From Malaya genurostris (taxonomy: Eukaryota; Arthropoda; Insecta; Diptera; Culicidae), in assembly GCF_030247185.1 (NCBI RefSeq), contig NC_080571.1, positions 39,091,502 through 39,155,501 on the forward strand: DNA of 64,000 bases, read 5' to 3'. The position numbers and the translations under genes were made by a program. Positions 21,215 through 30,776 of the stretch are shown here, one piece after another. Position 1 is the stretch's first letter. Every line of letters begins with the position of its first letter. Below the pieces are notes generated by a model. The model saw only the letters and a list, made by a program, of their open reading frames with translations, ran no database searches and was not told the DNA's origin.

Positions 21215-22900
21215 TTTGCCTCTCTCATATAGAAAAGTTTTGTAATCACTGCGAAAACCTACTTTTGAACCTAGAGATTGTCCTATACCGCTCGACTCAG
21301 TTCGTGGAAAACGCAAATTTTCTGTGTGTTTTGCTAACTTTTCTCGGAGATGACTGAACCAAATTTCACAAACGTATATTCAAATGAAAGGAACTTCCAG
21401 TTCCGGAATTTAAAAAAAAACAAAAAACGCAACGGTCTCAAAACTATTCCATTCGATAGTTGTTTTCAGTAGACGGCTCAAAAAAATTTTTTATCGACTT
21501 TGGGACTTTTGAGATTTCCGATTTTTGATGCCAAATGTCTTAGAAATGCCTAAAACGTTAAGACATGGTGTAATCTTAAAGAAAAATTTTTGGGAAATCT
21601 TAAAACAAAATTTGGTAGAATTCGCGTAAAAAAATTGTAAAGAAAAATCTTTACTTTTATGCCAAATGTCTTAGAAATTCAGATCTGGAGTAAATAACCG
21701 GCCCGATTTTGATCAAACTAGTCGCAAATGAAAAGTCTCTTCGTCACCCCAAACGCTATTGAATGGTTTTGAGATCGGATGTCTACTTTTTGAGTTATAC
21801 GAAGTTATTATTATTGAAAACATAATATATCTCCAGACTTAGGAATCCACAAAGTACTAGCTATCCATCAAGCCATAGATTGTTAAAATCCGTCCATTTT
21901 TAACGAAGATATCAATATTTTGGTGCAAGCGATTTTTCGCATTATTTCAGTAGTAGGAGTTTTACACGCTTGATGATAGAGCATTGTTTCGGAGCAAAGT
22001 GAATCACGATTTTCAATACTGGTTTATGCAATTGATTCTTAACACCTAGAAGAATATGCACAGCTCTCATTTTCATAAGGTTTCGATTTTAGAACGGTTC
22101 GTTTCTGGCAACATAATCTTTCGAAAAGTTTCATATTTATATTAATTTATACTGCTTGAAACAATAATTGCTGGAAGCACATAACTTCTTATACCCTTGT
22201 CCTATTCGAAAAAGTTCGTCGAGATAAGCAAATTTGTGTGTGAAAAAGAATTTCATTAATTATTCTGAATTTCATTTGGATCCGACTTCTGGTTCCGGAA
22301 CTACAGGATGATATATGTAATGAAATTAAAATATTGTCACTAATTTTGCTAGTAGTAGGCTGAACCGATTTCGTCCATCTAACATTCATATAAAAGGTCT
22401 TAAGGTCTCATAAAAATTGCTTGTTTTTTAATCAGATCCGACTTCCAGTTCAGGAGATACAGGGCGATTAGTGTAAAAATTTCACATAAATTTGTCGAGT
22501 TTATCGGGCTCACAAATTTTGAGATTCGACGACCAAGTAAAGTTATTTCAGTTTTTACAGGCATTCAGTTTTCGATCCCGGAAGGTACCCAAAAAATTCA
22601 CGTGAAACGCACTACGATTCATGTTTTACTACGCACTACGATTTCGATAGCTATACTGATTTTTGAAAAATCCATTAGGCGAATTTAAGTGACGTCGGCT
22701 ACACCGATTTTCGAAAGTATCGGAAATAGAGAAGTTAAAAGAAGGCCAAAACGAATAAACAAAAATTCAATTTAAAATAAACTTATGATTCCATAGAAAA
22801 TCGTTGAATTTTATTCGATTCCGACTTCCAATTTTGAAATTACAGGGTGATGAGTTTTTCAAATTCAAACCGTCATAGAAGAGGACGATACCAAAAATTT
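21215..22900 (-). repeat. Diverged dispersed repeat, reverse orientation
   Basis: It opens with TGCCTCTCTCATATAGAAAAG, the reverse complement of the family tail seen at 49015-49033, then a variant of the conserved block around the CGACTCAGTTCG motif near 21291. Near 21480-21650 it carries reverse-oriented units of the tandem seen at 5500-6370. Around 22268, 22437 and 22829 the phrase ATCCGACTTC(T/C)GGTTC or a close variant recurs, as elsewhere in the window. No coding potential. Confidence 0.5.
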
Positions 22901-23735
22901 TCAAAGTTGGACTCAAAACCATTTCAATTTATTCGTCATTTTAATTCTTGGACATACGAACTATTTTTGGTTATGCTGGTCTCTGAATATCGTTTCTGGA
23001 AGTACCATAAATAATGACAAAAGCTTTAAAGATGAACTCACTTCTACATCTCATTGAAAGCTTCATCGATTGTCACTCACACGTTTAGATTGAAAGGAAA
23101 ATTTGTAAAGTTTCATACAACTTCAACGCATCACATGATTTAGAAGGTTCAAAATGATATCCGGATGGAAAAGCGGAGTAACTAGTTTCGAATGAACGCA
23201 AGTACCGCATTTTCTGACCCTTCAAATATAAAATCCGTTTGATCGTAAAATCGCGAAGAATCATCGTGACTTCAAAAAAAGGTTGAAATGATAGGTTTCA
23301 TGACTTTCTATTCATGACAGCAGTAACGGATTACTTTCCGTGTACGGTACGAAAGAATGAATGAATGAAGAAAAAGAGTGCATCAGTGTTACTAGTTCAC
23401 TATGCTAGTGTTAATCGTTACAGGCTCAGAGTTAGTCAAAAAATGACAATCCACGATGTCATTCAAAGATTTGATATTCATTTTTTTAAAGACATTTGCA
23501 AGGATTTTAAATTTTTTTCTAATCTATATAAAGAAGGACGTAAGTTTGAATGTTTGAATCGGAATAACTCCGGAATCACACAATGTATTACTTTTTGGGT
23601 ACTTTTTGTTCTTTAGAGACGGTCATAAGGGTATTTTTATTGGGCAGGGAGCGTAGCAAGTGTCATTAGCCCAATATATATGTAGGACCCTAACATATAG
23701 TATTCATTAACCTAGGACTTTAAATTCAATATGGA
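22901..23735. other. Old repetitive DNA
   Basis: Near 23630-23690 a segment with GGGCAGGGAGCGTAGCAAGTGTCATTA-type sequence resembles segments near 27390-27445 and 27660-27720 (GGGAGTGTTTAGCAAGTGTCC), so part of it is a dispersed repeat. No gene supported. Confidence 0.4.
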
Positions 23736-23739
23736 TCAA

Positions 23740-24290
23740 ATTAAGTGAGGAAATGGGAGCGGACAAAATCAAAACGAACAACTAGGTTAACAAAGGTACT
23801 GAAACATAAGGCAAGGGAGAACTCTCCTGATACAGCGTTCCTTCCAATCAAGAATGAAATACAAACCGCTAAAAATATTAACAATATTAAGTTGAAGAAA
23901 ACATTGGTAGCTACGTTTATAATATTTCTTATAGACCAGGCAATCATATATTTAGTTTTTATGAGATTTAATAACAATAAACTTTCACTAAAATATTGAT
24001 CTAAAATACTTAAATCGTGCTCAATTGAGTTTATAATAGCATTGATGACATTGTTAGGATAAAATAGAACTATGTCGTCGGCAAAAAATCACGGGGTCCC
24101 AGGTTATCTACACCACTAATAAGCACAAGAAATAATAGTGGTCCTATATTGCTACCTTGTGGAACATCAATGTTTATGGCAGCAAGCTTGCTACAGTCGC
24201 CCTCGATGGACACGAATTATTATCTGTTTGTCAAGTAGCTACGGATAATAGAGTTAGCGATGCCCCTGATGCCGTAGCACTGAAGTTTGC
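23740..24290 (-). pseudogene. Fragment of a CR1/L2-like reverse transcriptase
   Basis: Minus-strand frames give YGIRGIANSIIRSYLTNR, then VSIEGDCSK, VPQGSNIGPLLFL and a broken FADD region, then LLLNLIKTKYM. These correspond one-to-one with the RT of the longer element at 55300-58200 (GIRGIANNIIRSYLENR, VPQGSNIGPLLFLLYVND, LFADDTALFY, LSLNLQKTKYVM). It carries a stop in place of a residue after YLTNR and at least one frameshift. Upstream RT and endonuclease regions are absent. Confidence 0.75.
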
Positions 24291-25020
24291 CCAAGAGGAG
24301 TTTTGACCCAAGAGGAATTTTCACCCAAAGAAATATCGCTAAAGAGATATCGGGAGAAGAGTCTCCAATGATACTTCGTTGGAAAATTTCCACTACGCTT
24401 CAGTTCTAAGCGATTCGTGCAAGATTCAATTATTATATTATTATCAATAAAAAAATATCTCTTCTGAATAAATTCGCAACTGAACCGCAACTGAGAAATA
24501 ATGACTAGAATATTTTTGATGCACGTAGGGTGGTTAATATGAACAAACATATTTTGCCACATTCCAAATAGTGATGATAGCAACGAAAGGCTATTTTCAT
24601 TCCAACAGACTGATTACACTGTACTAATTAGATTAAAAACAATAAATACACAGTAGGCGCAGTGTTTGGATGGTGCGTTTGAATCGGCATAGCGGTAGTC
24701 TGCGCTCCTTTTACTTCTGCGTACGTTATTCAAGCTAAATGGCTTGGCATAGCTAATATTTTTTGATCAGCTGTATAACATGCTTTGTGATTGTTTTTAT
24801 TAATGTTTTCTAATGTCATTATAACTATTATTATTCACAACACTTGCTGCCACCACTATTGATCCACCTATCAACCACCCTACGCACACTGGACATATTC
24901 AGAAAGATTCAGTTTTTGTTCATCGGCGAATTTATTCATAATGTATTCTGCTAAGGGTTGAGATACAACGGCTATGGAAATTCATTTCCCAAAAATCTTC
25001 TGTTCGAGAATCTTAGCAGG
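24291..25020. other. Unassigned DNA
   Basis: No domain-bearing ORF. A short run of AAGAGGAGTTTTGACCCAAG and AAGAGGAATTTTCACCCAAA near 24290-24320 is a small tandem repeat. Otherwise nothing specific seen. Confidence 0.35.
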
Positions 25021-26272
25021 TATAGACTGTCCCAGAAAGTATGGACGCACTTTGATTTCGCTGTAAATAATTCACAAGTGTTAAACATTCCAATTTTATT
25101 CGATATACTGATAATATTAGACTACAACAACAGAATATTATTCTCAACATTTGCTACTTAGCCATTGTAGACTAGCTGGCGCACCTTCTTGCGAGCTTTC
25201 CTCATTAAATTCCGTACAGTTGACACTTTTTTTCAATCTTTTTCGAACTGTTGAATGGTTTCGGCTGCCGAGACATGTTTCCTAAGATGTGCCTTCGTTA
25301 ATGCCCAAAATTCCTCAATTGGTCGAAGTTGTGGGCAATTTGGTGGATTCATGTCTTTTGGGACGAAAGTGACATTTTTTATAGTATACCATTCTACCGT
25401 TGATTTCGAGTAGTGGCAAGAAGCAAGATCCGACCAGAAGACAACAGAATCCTTGTGGCTTCGAATCATGGGTAGAAGTCGTTTTTGTAAACATTTCTTG
25501 GTGTATATTTCGCTGTTCATTGAAGCAGTGGTGATGAAGGGTTTCGAAATCTTACCGCAGCTACAAATTGCTTGCCAGACCATAGCTTTCTTACCAAAAT
25601 TGTCGACTTCGATCGATGTCTCGGACTGGTTTAACACTTGCCCTTCTCGCACCGTATAATATTGTGGTCCCGGCAAGGATTTGTAATCGAGTTTCACGTA
25701 GGTTTCGTCGTCCATGATTATGCAGTTCAAATTTCCAGCAAGAATCGTATTGTACAGCTTTCGAACCCTCGGGCTGATCGATGCTTCTTGTTTCGGACTA
25801 CGTTTTGGTTGTTTCTGCTTCTTATAGGTTCGACTTCGAATTGCCCACTTTTTTGGTCACATCCCGAACTGAAACCTCCTTCTTTTGCTCGAACGCCTTC
25901 AGTATATGTTTATCCAACCGAGGGTTAGCTGGACCTTTTTTCGACCCGTTTTCGATTTATCCTCAAAGGTGTTATCCTCACCGATCTTCCTGATTGCATT
26001 TCGCACGGCTTTTTCATTTACTCCTTCCATTTTTGCTATCTTTGTCAGCGACAGTCCGCGTTCTGTGCACCATTTGTACACCATTTCTCGACGTTGTTCT
26101 TCTGAAAGTCCACGCATTTCGAAACAAACTAATGAAAACGAATAAACAACTGCACAAGTGGTTAGAGAAGAGTGTAAACAACAGGACGCAGCCTTAAAAA
26201 TTGACCGATTCTGAACCATTGCGAAACGGCAGCGGTTTTTGGTTGCGTCCAGACTTTCTGGAACAATCTTTA
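25021..26272 (-). mobile_element. IS630-Tc1 DD37E element, copy A (defective)
   Basis: The left end reads GACTGTCCCAGAAAGTATGG and the right end is its inverted counterpart with several changes (CCAGACTTTCTGGAACAATC). TA lies at both outer edges. It encodes a broken transposase on the minus strand, listed separately. It is closely related to the copy at 48216-50025 but lies in the opposite orientation. Mosquito ITmD37E elements have this length and catalytic spacing. Confidence 0.85.
25215..26118 (-). pseudogene. Broken DD37E transposase (copy A)
   Basis: The N-terminal part (26118 down to about 25900) gives MRGLSEEQRREMVYKWCTE, a helix-turn-helix DNA-binding region also containing KIAKMEGVNEKAVRNAIRK. 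The catalytic part (25730-25233) shows the first Asp in IIMDDETY, the second in FWSDLASCHY and Glu in RPIEEFW. Thirty-seven residues separate the second Asp from Glu. Relative to copy B it lacks about 40 bp between the two parts, which breaks the frame. A TGA replaces the Trp seen in copy B near the C-terminus. Not functional. Confidence 0.85.
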
Positions 26273-26304
26273 TTATTAAATGTGCGAACTTTTTTCTTAA
26301 GGGG

Positions 26305-26735
26305 TGTGTTGGGTCTAACACTTTTGAAATATCATTTATTATTTTCTTATAGTAAAACATTTGAACAATTTTCTGTGAAATTTTCAAGCCTATTGGAACA
26401 AAACTCTGGAAGTTATGGACCTTTATCTATGGCTATCTCATTCTACGAAGAAGCAAGAGCTCGGCGCACAGGCCCAAGATTTCTACTTCGATCGACTTAA
26501 AAACTTGACAAAACATTCTTGAAATGTTTCATTATAACAATTCATAAAAGAAAAAATATGATTTTTTAAGAATTATAGACCCTACGGGCTTCCTTGAGTA
26601 AAGAATTGTTTCCTTGGATTTTATTGACAAAAAACTTTAAACGCGTTTTTAGCGAAAGCAGGTTTTGAAAGTCCGTGTCCATCGTCATTCAAAAACTACC
26701 GAACCAATTGTTTTCAAATTTTACACACACTTTCT
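26305..26735 (+). repeat. ~430-bp dispersed repeat, copy 2
   Basis: Same orientation as 6640-7075, with the same landmark strings. It starts just after the DD37E copy A. Downstream, to about 26960, is an inverted pair (ATCCCAACGTTT near 26754 and AAACGTTGGGGT near 26879) that could form a large hairpin. Confidence 0.7.
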
Positions 26736-26739
26736 ACAT

Positions 26740-27745
26740 ATAAAAAACCAGATCCCAACGTTTTTCTTTTCGTTGTTTGTTACTTTGGGGAGGTTCTACA
26801 GCGAGAAAATGGCGGATTTTTTCGTGAAAAATCGTAGTTTTCACTTTGAACAACCACCAAAAATTAGAAAACCAAACAGAAACGTTGGGGTCTTGAAAAA
26901 CTTCTACTTTCACTATGCAGAAGTTTATTTGTTCATTTCTCATTAGTCTGCGCTGAGATACAGTGGACACCGCAAATTATGATTTTTAGGAAGCGTTCTC
27001 AAAAATACCTCTACCCCGACTTATTTCTCAACATTTTTCCACGAAAAATCTACAAAATGTTGTTCGAATGATGCTTTTTATCATGCAAAACATTTGAATT
27101 TATTTTGTTGAACGATAATTCTGGAAAAATTTAGCAAAAATGATGATTTTTTTCATCGTTCAGAACCTCCTAAAATATCATCGAGCAGAATGTTCGCTAG
27201 TGAACTTTTCACAACTGATTTTTTGGCCATGCAAAATCAGTTTCAGTGAGAATCGCGTTGTCAAAAAATCAGTACTGAAAAATCACTTGTGAAATTTTTG
27301 TTGTTTTTCCAACACTACGGCATAACTCAGGAACTACTGAACGGATTGTCACCAAATTTGGCACAGATACTTCTTGCTCTTCTGAGATAGTCCTCTGCGT
27401 ATTTTATAAGGAAGAGAGCGTAGCAAGAGTCATAAACAGGGTATGGTCAGGAAAAGAATCATATAATTTGACGAGAATCGACACTTTTTAAAGATCATAG
27501 AAACATTTTTCATACATTAGATATGACGACTACATACATATATGGGGGGGGTGGATGTAGCAAGTACCTTTAAAAAGGGAGGTGTAATGTTTGTAACGGC
27601 ATTACTCTGAAACTACTAAATGGATTACTATCAAACTTCGTATAGGTACATCGTACTCTTCAAAAATGACCATAAGGATGTTTTTAGGGGGGGAGTGTTT
27701 AGCAAGTGTCCTTAACAGGGGAGGTCAAAATCGATTCATTTTGAA
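26740..27745. repeat. Old repeat units with shared phrases
   Basis: Segments near 27310, 27600 and 26690 each contain a variant of AACTACTGAACGGATT followed by a CAAA(T/C)TT stretch. Segments at 27390-27445 and 27660-27720 share GAG(C/T)GT(A/T)AGCAAG. These look like decayed tandem or segmental copies of one element. No gene. Confidence 0.4.
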
Positions 27746-27755
27746 GGCTATAGAT

Positions 27756-27965
27756 CAAAGCAAAGTCCTGGCATTACATTCCTTTTGTGGAATTTGGCCT
27801 TTCTGTTTCAACAGACTTCGCAGCCGATTCTTAGCGTACAGAATCATTGCATGGCTAGTACTATGGATCCTACTGACACTAAGAATCCTTCCAGGTCGGG
27901 GCTCGAACATACGACAACTGGCTTCTAAGACCAGCGCCCTATGCATTGAACCACCATCCCGGGTC
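27756..27965 (-). mobile_element. tRNA-derived SINE with target duplication
   Basis: 210 bp on the minus strand, flanked by the exact 10-bp direct repeat GGCTATAGAT (27746-27755 and 27966-27975). Its 5' part has a tRNA-like A-box region (GGTGGTTCAATGCATAGGG), an anticodon-arm-like CTGGTCTTAGAAGCCAG, and a clear B box GTTCGAGCCCC (plus-strand 27898-27908), all within about 75 bp. The body follows and ends in a short (CTTTG)-type tail. It should be transcribed by RNA polymerase III and mobilised by a partner LINE. Feilai and Gecko are SINEs described from Aedes aegypti; I cannot say which, if either, this is. Confidence 0.8.
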
Positions 27966-27975
27966 GGCTATAGAT

Positions 27976-28783
27976 ACTTTTTGTAAAACTCAAATTTGGT
28001 CTTGGGGACCGTTCATAAACCAGGTATACCAAAATTTGGAACTTTGTTACCTCCCCGTCCCCCCTCGTAGACTTTTCCAATAATAAGTGGTCTTGATAAA
28101 AATTGATTTTCAACAAGACGATATTACAAGCCCGAAAAAATGGGTCGGATTCGTACAGATTCAAAGAAACAATTTAACTAGAAAAGCTCTGGTTCTACCT
28201 GTGAGGTGTATTTTTCGCAAAATTCCATTTCCGCAATGCTAGACATTTACTTTTTCCAAATCTGTCTTGCCTAAGCTGATGAAACATTATTCTGGCTTGG
28301 TTGACTGATTTTCGTATTTTTTTTAGAAAATGTCTATCTATTCATATCGGAACTAGGTTTGATGATATTTATTCAAAAAAAAACTCTCAAAAGAAGTGAA
28401 AGTAATCAAGGTAACCCTGATCCCCTATTGATAGTAGACGTCCGTGCCGAAACAAAGAGAAAACATGTAATAAAATCCGTTCCAACTTGCAACCTTCTAT
28501 ACATTGGAGCCAATTTCAATATGTCAACTCTGATGACCCTCCGACCTGGTTCGGCCCAGACACCCCCAACGATCGAAACACTTTGAAAAACACAAGCCGA
28601 AGCCATTTTCCCGAGCGCAAATAAAAACCATCCTCCACAAAGGAGACCCGGTACGATTCACAAGTCATTATATTTTCTATAGTGGACCGTGCCGCCGTTG
28701 ATCGGTTCCATTTCAACGCCGCTTACGCCGGAATAATGGCTGTTTTTTTACGATGGGGACATCAAAGCGAATTTATCGTGGCG
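27976..28783. other. Unassigned DNA left of the I-clade element
   Basis: Mixed composition. No domain-bearing ORF and no clear repeat recognised. Confidence 0.4.
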
Positions 28784-28797
28784 AACATTATGAGTCC

Positions 28798-29486
28798 ACA
28801 TTCAGTAATAGCCGTTCAACCGAGAAGGTTGTGTATAGAAGCGTACAGTTTAATAACGCTGGTTAGTTTACACGCGTTAAATACGACAACGGTTGAACTA
28901 CAGGTAGAGACCTGTTGGCAGCAGCCGTTAAAACGTATAGTCGTGCTGCATAAGAGAGCCCTAGTGCTGGGCCAAGCTGGTGAAGGAAACAACAAAGGGC
29001 GTTTCCCAAACTCTACCCAGGCCGCAATATACAGCCACAAGTGCTGAGCAGGAGAGTGCAAAGGCACATCGAAGAGGAAGAGTGCAAAGGCACATAGAAG
29101 CAGGAGAGTGCAAAGGCACACCGGTGCGAAGGCACTTCGGTGCAGAAGCATATCGGTGCGGAGCACTAGGAAGAAGGAGACAAGACAACTCGGTCTTTCC
29201 ACTGCCATACAACACGCAGGTATACACCGGTGACCTGCGCTGGTTGCAGCTGGCGAAGACAAAAGTAAATCGGAAATCGAGTGGTGCTGGATGTCAGGTA
29301 GCAGTAGCATCACATCCAACAATCAGCATCCAACAAGAACATCTAGAGCAACGAGGATCTACACGGCAGTGCAACGGAGATAGACAACAATTTCAAGGTA
29401 GAAGTTTTTTCTTTTCCTTTTGATTGAGTACTGTGTAGTGTTGGTTTCAAATTTTATTTTAAAGTTTAGTTAAAAATTTTAATGTA
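28798..29486 (+). promoter_or_regulatory. 5' UTR and internal promoter of the I-clade element
   Basis: TCAGT at about 28801-28805 lies at the extreme 5' end. Between 29050 and 29160 a short unit, GAGAGTGCAAAGGCACA or a close variant, is repeated three times, followed by looser GGTGCGAAGGCA-type copies. Tandem 5' repeats are common in mobile-element promoters. Open frames across it on both strands have no domains. Confidence 0.6.
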
Positions 29487-30776
29487 ATGGATGAATCCAT
29501 GGACGTAAATCCTAGCATGAATCCGATACCCCCACGAACGAAAAAATATCAGGAGAGCTCTTCTGGGCCTTGGATAGTCTTTTTTAGACGTATATCAAAG
29601 CCATTAAACATTTTTCAAATTAATAAAGGTTTGACATCACGATACTCTTCAATCAAAGAGATCATAAAAATAAATAACGATAAAATTCGTGTTGTGGTAA
29701 ATAATTTGAAACACGCGAATGATATTGTCTCTTCGGAACATTTCAATAAAGAGTATAAAGTTTACATACCCTCCAAAGATGTCGAAATTGACGGTGTTGT
29801 TACCGAAGCGAGTCTTTCGGTAGATGATTTACTCAAGCATGGTGTTGGTCGTTTCAAGAACTCTATGCTTGAGGGTGTGAAAATACTGGAGTGCAAACAA
29901 CTGTACTCAGTAGTTCATGATGAGGAAAAAAAAGTTTATCGCCCATCAGACTCGTTTCGAGTGACATTTGCCGGGTCTGCGTTGCCGTCCCATGTCTATG
30001 TCGATAAAATTCGCCTCCCTGTTCGGCTTTTTGTTCCAAATGTAATGAATTGTACGAACTGCAAAAAATTCGGCCACACAGCTACTTACTGTAGTAATAA
30101 ACCAAAATGTATTAAGTGTGAAGGGCCTTATAAAGATAATGATTGCAACAAGGAAATTGAAAAATGTATTTATTGTGGGAATAGTCCTCATGAGGATATT
30201 TCAGTATGCACTGCATTTAAAGTGCACAAAGACAAAATTAAGCTTTCTTTAAAAGCACGGTCTAAGCGCACATATGCAGAAATGCTTAAAACGGTCATTG
30301 ATGTCCCCCCTTTGGAAACCGAAAACGGGTTTTCAAATCTAGAGGAACCAGAGGACTCTGACTCTGACGAAAATAGTGAAGGTAATTCGTTTATCACTAC
30401 CCAAGGGTCAGTTAAGAGAAAGAAGTCTTCCTCCAAATTACCAAAAAAGACACCTAAAATTTCATCTTCAAAAAAAGATCCCCGTGTTAAACAAAAAAAG
30501 TCAAAACCAAAGACTGTGCCTCCTGGTTTGTCAAATTCACAAACCAATCCAGGATCTAGTACAGAAAAAGATAATAATCCAGTGGGCTCCATTTCACAGC
30601 CACCAACAGGATTACTGAAGTTTTCGGAAATTGTTGAATGGATTTTCTCAGCATTCAATATATCTGAACCCTTAAAGACCCTCATAATGGCATTCCTTCC
30701 AATAGCTAGAACCTTTTTGAAGCAGTTATCAGCTCAATGGCCAATTGTCTCAGGTTTTGTATCTTTTGATGGATAA
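29487..30776 (+). CDS. ORF1 nucleic-acid-binding (gag-like) protein
   Basis: 429 residues with an ATG start. The N-terminal half has an esterase-free, RNA-binding-type fold typical of I-element ORF1 (segment near residues 20-130), then FAGSALPSHVYVDKIRLPVRL. Three cysteine-histidine knuckles follow at about 190-245: CTNCKKFGHTATYC, a variant CIKCEGPYKDNDC, and CIYCGNSPHEDISVC. The C-terminal third is Lys/Ser/Pro-rich and probably disordered. ORF1 binds element RNA and forms the ribonucleoprotein needed for transposition. Its stop overlaps the ORF2 start in the 8-base ATGGATAA. Confidence 0.9.
   Translation: MDESMDVNPSMNPIPPRTKKYQESSSGPWIVFFRRISKPLNIFQINKGLTSRYSSIKEIIKINNDKIRVVVNNLKHANDIVSSEHFNKEYKVYIPSKDVEIDGVVTEASLSVDDLLKHGVGRFKNSMLEGVKILECKQLYSVVHDEEKKVYRPSDSFRVTFAGSALPSHVYVDKIRLPVRLFVPNVMNCTNCKKFGHTATYCSNKPKCIKCEGPYKDNDCNKEIEKCIYCGNSPHEDISVCTAFKVHKDKIKLSLKARSKRTYAEMLKTVIDVPPLETENGFSNLEEPEDSDSDENSEGNSFITTQGSVKRKKSSSKLPKKTPKISSSKKDPRVKQKKSKPKTVPPGLSNSQTNPGSSTEKDNNPVGSISQPPTGLLKFSEIVEWIFSAFNISEPLKTLIMAFLPIARTFLKQLSAQWPIVSGFVSFDG

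Noticed and set aside
27756..27965. A genuine tRNA gene
   Set aside because: The tRNA-like region is followed by a SINE body and tail and the whole unit is bounded by a 10-bp duplication; the cloverleaf is imperfect.
28816..29423. Cysteine/leucine-rich minus ORF (168 codons) and plus ORF (147 codons)
   Set aside because: They lie across the I-element 5' leader and its tandem repeats and contain no domain.
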